Below the pieces are notes generated by a model, which worked only from the letters and a program-made list of their open reading frames with translations, was not told where the DNA came from and did not search any database. A DNA stretch of 23,853 bases from an uncultured Oscillospiraceae bacterium. Lineage in GTDB: Bacteria > Bacillota > Clostridia > Oscillospirales > Acutalibacteraceae. Positions 20,868 through 23,853 of the stretch are shown in pieces. The position numbers and the translations under genes are program-made. The stretch covers positions 1 through 23,853 of the forward strand of contig URGH01000037.1 in assembly GCA_900547305.1 (NCBI GenBank). The letters are read 5' to 3'. The number at the start of each line of letters is the position of its first letter. Position 1 is the stretch's first letter.

Positions 20868-21183
20868 TAGCTTTTCCTCCTTCAACGTACGCCTTTAAAA
20901 AAGCGTCGGCAAAACCGCTGTCGTTTATGGTTAAAATTCCGCATCTCCGACCGACAGCGTCCGACACGGTCAATATATCAAAGCCCTCAAGCACAATCAG
21001 CTTAACATTATGCTTTTCGCAAAAGAAACCTATTTCCTTGCGGCTTTTTTCGGATACGTCCGCGGCACTCACGGCAAGTTTGGCTTTCCTCTTTGCAAGC
21101 GACTCTTTCGCTTTATCCATACCGTAGCTTAAATTTCCCGATTTCGCCGCAAAGCCCAGTAAAGTCAAAAGTTTATTTTTCAC
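20857..21183 (-). CDS. ylxQ: L7Ae/L30e-family RNA-binding protein YlxQ
   Basis: A 108-aa protein of the L7Ae/L30e/Gadd45 family, which binds kink-turn-like RNA and lies between ylxR and infB in Firmicutes. The sequence runs LLTLLGFAAKSGNLSYGMD, then AKLAVSAADVSEKSRKEI and a hydrophobic VKLIVLEGFDILTVSDAVG. I chose the GTG at 21183 because GGAG lies 10 bases upstream and homology starts there; a frame to 21219 adds an unlikely basic leader. It overlaps ylxR by 11 bases and infB by 11 bases. Confidence 0.88.
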   Translation of the reverse strand: MKNKLLTLLGFAAKSGNLSYGMDKAKESLAKRKAKLAVSAADVSEKSRKEIGFFCEKHNVKLIVLEGFDILTVSDAVGRRCGILTINDSGFADAFLKAYVEGGKANDE

Positions 21184-21445
21184 TCTTTCCAAGCTCCGTT
21201 TCAATCGTCTCCCAAACACCGTCGGGCACGTTTTCTCCGAACGCCCTTTGCAGCGCTCCCGATTTTCTCGCCCTTTTAAGGCACTCGGGCGATTTGCATA
21301 TATACGCCCCTCTGCCGTTCAGCTTTCCCGTAGCGTCCGCTTTTATTTCGCCGCTCGGCGTTTTAACTATGCGCATAAGCTCGCGTTTCGGTTTCATCTC
21401 GCGGCAGCCGGTGCACATTCGCATAGGTATCTTTCCGGTTCCCAT
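21173..21445 (-). CDS. ylxR: YlxR / RnpM family RNA-binding protein (DUF448)
   Basis: A 90-aa basic protein with the DUF448 signature: RMCTGCREMKPKRELMRIV at the N terminus and GRGAYICKSPECLKRA in the middle. YlxR has been described as a modulator of RNase P (RnpM) and as a regulator in some Gram-positives. The CTGC and CKSPEC cysteines are normal for the family. The ATG follows AAAGGAG at about 10 bases. It lies between nusA (24-base gap) and ylxQ, the classic position. Confidence 0.93.
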   Translation of the reverse strand: MGTGKIPMRMCTGCREMKPKRELMRIVKTPSGEIKADATGKLNGRGAYICKSPECLKRARKSGALQRAFGENVPDGVWETIETELGKSEK

Positions 21446-21469
21446 AGCTTAAAGGCTCCTTTCAACTGC

Positions 21470-22555
21470 TTATTCGCCGAAAAATCCGCTTTCGGGATGA
21501 ATATCTATTTTCCAGCCGGTTAATTTTGCGGCAAGCCTTACGTTCTGCCCCTTGTTGCCTATTGCAAGCGACAGCTGCGATTCGGGTACGCTTACCTTGC
21601 AAACCTTCGGGTCTTCGCTTTCAATTTCAACCGATACAACCTTTGCGGGAGAAAGCGCCTCGGCTACAAACTCGTGCGGGTCGTCGCTGTATTTAACAAT
21701 ATCTATCTTTTCGCCGGCTAATTCCTCAACTATCTTATTAACGCGCGCGCCCCTCGGGCCTATGCAGGCGCCCACGGCGTCAATTTCGGGGTTGGCAGAC
21801 CATACCGCAAGCTTTGTTCTTGAGCCCGCCTGGCGCGATACCGATTTAATTTCAATAGTACCGTCGAATATCTCGGGAACCTCTGTCTCAAACAAACGCT
21901 TTACAAGGCAGGGGTGTGTGCGTGAAAGCATTATTCTCGCTCCGCGCTCGGTCTCCTTTACGTCCACCACATACACCTTTATGTGGTCGCCCTCTGTCAG
22001 CACCTCGTCGGGCACCTGCTCGGTTTTGGGCAATGTTGCCTCGTTTGTGCCTATAGCGAGTATTGCGTTGCCGGTTTTGGGGTCGATTCGCTGAACCACC
22101 GCCGTCACAAGCTCGCGGTTGTGGCTCTGGAACTCTGCAAGTACCTGACCCCTTTCAGCCTCTCTTACGCCCTGGCGGAAATTATTCTTTGAATTCTGTG
22201 CTACCACTCTGCCGAATTTTCTCGGGTCGAGCTTTATATCTATAAAGCCGTGCTCCAAAGAGGACGGATCGATCGCCGCCGCGTCTTCCTTTGAAATTTC
22301 GGTATAAGGGTCGGTAACCTCGTCAACAATCGTTTTGCGGGCGGTTACGTTGAAAATTTCCTTTTCGGTATCAATAACGCAGGAAACAATATCGCTCCCG
22401 CCGTAATCCTTGCGTGCTGCAACAACTATTGCCTCGGCTATTTTATCCGCAATAAATTCGCGCGGTATTCCGCGTTCCTCTTCCATAAGCTTTAATGCCT
22501 CAAAAAACTCCTTGTTATTATCGGTTTTAGCCTTTGATGTTTTTCTTGCTGCCAT
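21470..22555 (-). CDS. nusA: Transcription termination/antitermination factor NusA
   Basis: A 361-aa protein that binds RNA polymerase and affects pausing, termination and antitermination. An N-terminal RNAP-binding domain (about 10-125, EFFEALKLMEEERGIPREF) is followed by an S1 domain (about 130-200). Two KH domains follow, with ACIGPRGARVNKIVEEL and AIGNKGQNVRLAAKLTGWKIDI. It lacks the C-terminal acidic repeats of Proteobacteria, as is normal in Gram-positives. The start is ATG at 22555 with GGAGGAAA just upstream; a longer frame begins before the ribosome binding site. It is 16 bases after rimP. Confidence 0.97.
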   Translation of the reverse strand: MAARKTSKAKTDNNKEFFEALKLMEEERGIPREFIADKIAEAIVVAARKDYGGSDIVSCVIDTEKEIFNVTARKTIVDEVTDPYTEISKEDAAAIDPSSLEHGFIDIKLDPRKFGRVVAQNSKNNFRQGVREAERGQVLAEFQSHNRELVTAVVQRIDPKTGNAILAIGTNEATLPKTEQVPDEVLTEGDHIKVYVVDVKETERGARIMLSRTHPCLVKRLFETEVPEIFDGTIEIKSVSRQAGSRTKLAVWSANPEIDAVGACIGPRGARVNKIVEELAGEKIDIVKYSDDPHEFVAEALSPAKVVSVEIESEDPKVCKVSVPESQLSLAIGNKGQNVRLAAKLTGWKIDIHPESGFFGE

Positions 22556-22571
22556 TTTCCGTTTTCCTCCA

Positions 22572-23027
22572 TTATTCAAAATCACAAAGATTTGCTTTTG
22601 ATATATTTTTATATTCCACAGTGAGCACGGTATTACCCGTATTCAGCGTAACGTCCTCTTCGCCCGCGTTTTCAAGCGTTCCCGTAAGCTCCTTTTTGCC
22701 GTCATACGCCTTGTATAGCTTCAAACGGATCGGCTTGCCTACCGATTCCTCATAATGCCTGCGCCTTGTCAACTCCCGCTCAATGCCCGGCGAGCATACC
22801 TCTAAATAGTACGATACGTCAATCGGGTCCGCCGCGTCTATAATCGGGTCAATAGCGTGCGAGACGTTTGTGCAGTCGTCAATGCTTATACCCTCGGGCT
22901 TATCGATAAATACCCTTAAGTACCAAGAGGCACCCTCTTTTAAAAAGCGCACGTCCCAAAGCTCTACGCCCTCTGCGGCTACCGCGTCCTTTATAAGCTC
23001 GTAGACCCTTTCAGCCGAATTTGCCAT
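22572..23027 (-). CDS. rimP: Ribosome maturation factor RimP
   Basis: A 151-aa 30S maturation factor and the first gene of the operon. The N-terminal domain has VELWDVRFLKEGASWYLRVFID, then ISIDDCTNVSHAIDPIID and the strongly conserved LEVCSPGIERELTRRRHYE. The C-terminal SH3-like domain follows (about 95-151). The start is ATG at 23027, with GGGAG 10 bases upstream; the longer frame to 23051 starts inside the leader. Confidence 0.96.
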   Translation of the reverse strand: MANSAERVYELIKDAVAAEGVELWDVRFLKEGASWYLRVFIDKPEGISIDDCTNVSHAIDPIIDAADPIDVSYYLEVCSPGIERELTRRRHYEESVGKPIRLKLYKAYDGKKELTGTLENAGEEDVTLNTGNTVLTVEYKNISKANLCDFE

Positions 23028-23057
23028 TTTTTCACTGCTCCCTACCCGCAAAACAAA

Positions 23058-23079
23058 AGTGAGCGGGTCGCCCCACTCA
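23058..23079 (-). promoter_or_regulatory. Terminator-like hairpin in the rimP-nusA leader
   Basis: In the minus-strand transcript GUGAGUGGG pairs with CCCGCUCAC (one G-U pair) around a GCGA tetraloop, and UUUUGUUUU follows. It lies between the transcript start (about 23095) and the rimP ATG, so it could reduce read-through into the operon. NusA is encoded downstream, so feedback control is plausible. Another small hairpin, TTGCTT/AAGCAA, begins at about 23102. Confidence 0.6.
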
Positions 23080-23101
23080 CCTTTCTTTGCTTAGTAAAGC
23101 A

Positions 23102-23130
23102 ATTATATCACGTCCGCCTTAAAAAATCAA
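23102..23130 (-). promoter_or_regulatory. Promoter of the rimP-nusA-infB operon
   Basis: Minus-strand TTGATT (23130-23125), 17 bp, then TATAAT (23107-23102). This is the only good promoter before the ten overlapping or closely spaced genes from rimP to mscS. The leader is about 68 bases. Confidence 0.75.
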
Positions 23131-23296
23131 GTTTTTTTTCAAAAAAATCGCGCTATGTATTTTTTTATATGTATGCTATAAATTTTGCGATATAACAGAC
23201 GGTAAATATTATTTAAAATTTTTCAAAAAAAGTCTTTTTGTGTCGAACGTTTTGTGATAAAATAAATATAGCAATATTTATACGGAGGGCTTTTAT

Positions 23297-23853
23297 ATGG
23301 CAAGTATCAATTTTAAGCACACACCTTTCGGGGATCTTGCGCTGATAAGCATGCGCGGCTGCGAGGACATTGCTTCACAGGTAGACTATTACTTAAAGCA
23401 ATGGCGCAATATTCCCGATGATGAATCCTTTGTGGTTCCGGCTAACTGCCCGCGTTTCGGCACGGGCGAGGCAAAGGCGGTTTTAAAGCACACCGCAAGA
23501 GGACTTGACGCGTACATCATCTGCGACTGCTTTAACTACAGTGTAACCTATAAAATGTACGGTCAAACCGTTCCCATGAGTCCCGATGACCACTATCAGG
23601 ATTTAAAGCGCATAATAGCGGCGCTCGGCGGCAAGGCAAGAAGAATAACCGTTATAATGCCTATGCTGTATGAGGGCAGGCAGCACAGAAGAACCACCCG
23701 CGAATCTATGGACTGCGCAATGGCGCTGCAGGAGCTTGTGGCAATGGGCGTTAAGAATATAGTAACGTTCGACGCGCACGACCCCCGCGTAAATAACGCA
23801 ATCCCGCTTGACGGCTTTGATAACGTTCAGGCAGCTTACCAAATGATAAAGGC
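23297..23853 (+). CDS. prs: Ribose-phosphate pyrophosphokinase, 5' part (runs off the window)
   Basis: The first 185 codons of a PRPP synthetase, which makes the activated ribose for purines, pyrimidines, histidine and NAD from ribose 5-phosphate and ATP. The sequence begins MASINFKHTPFGDLALISMRG. It contains the family-like segments ITVIMPMLYEGRQHRRTTRE and KNIVTFDAHDPRV, the latter in the place of the ATP/metal-binding histidine motif. The PRPP-binding loop would lie beyond the edge. It resembles the longer, diverged clostridial Prs group rather than classical PrsA, so the exact subgroup is uncertain. The ATG follows ACGGAGG. TAAAAT lies about 40 bases upstream, but the -35 is weak. It is divergent from rimP across a 269-bp AT-rich region. 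Confidence 0.82.
   Translation, partial: MASINFKHTPFGDLALISMRGCEDIASQVDYYLKQWRNIPDDESFVVPANCPRFGTGEAKAVLKHTARGLDAYIICDCFNYSVTYKMYGQTVPMSPDDHYQDLKRIIAALGGKARRITVIMPMLYEGRQHRRTTRESMDCAMALQELVAMGVKNIVTFDAHDPRVNNAIPLDGFDNVQAAYQMIK

Overview
The window looks like a chromosomal segment of an anaerobic, low-GC Gram-positive bacterium of the class Clostridia, probably a gut Oscillospirales/Ruminococcaceae-type organism. The reasons are the gene order rimP-nusA-ylxR-ylxQ-infB-rbfA-nrnA-truB-ribF, a monomeric ferredoxin-like [FeFe] hydrogenase, strong GGAGG ribosome binding sites, ECF sigma/anti-sigma pairs, a MocR/PdxR-type regulator beside an ECF-transporter S component, and a palindrome-rich intergenic repeat. 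The genus is an inference; no rRNA or other taxonomic marker is present.

Layout. 1-1660: a [FeFe] hydrogenase with its terminator. 1724-2383: a small unknown gene divergent from an XRE regulator, with a clear palindromic operator between them. 2404-2597: a 194-bp hairpin-rich repeat in a convergent gap. 2625-4323: an ECF sigma factor and an overlapping membrane anti-sigma-like gene, divergent from thioredoxin reductase (4456-5370). 5376-7562: an ECF S-component permease divergent from a MocR-type PLP regulator, probably a vitamin B6 module. 7565-9061: a phage-type lysis cassette (XhlA-like, GH25 endolysin, r1t-type holin) with no other phage genes. 9177-11400: a decaying block. It holds a P-type ATPase with its catalytic core deleted, a frameshifted membrane zinc-ribbon protein, and an ECF sigma/anti-sigma pair fused and broken by deletion. 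The ATPase and the sigma remnant keep the same ECF-like promoter. 11530-14364: a GH2 beta-galactosidase with its own promoter. 14422-23027: the long minus-strand nusA/infB operon ending in ribF and mscS, driven from one promoter with a terminator-like hairpin in its leader. 23297 onward: the start of a ribose-phosphate pyrophosphokinase (prs) gene cut by the window edge.

How it fits together. Most of the window is ordinary core metabolism and translation machinery. The unusual part is 7.5-11.4 kb. There an isolated lysis cassette lies next to a whole stress-type regulon that appears to have been lost piece by piece, while its promoters can still be recognised. No CRISPR array, tRNA, rRNA, transposase or defence gene was seen.
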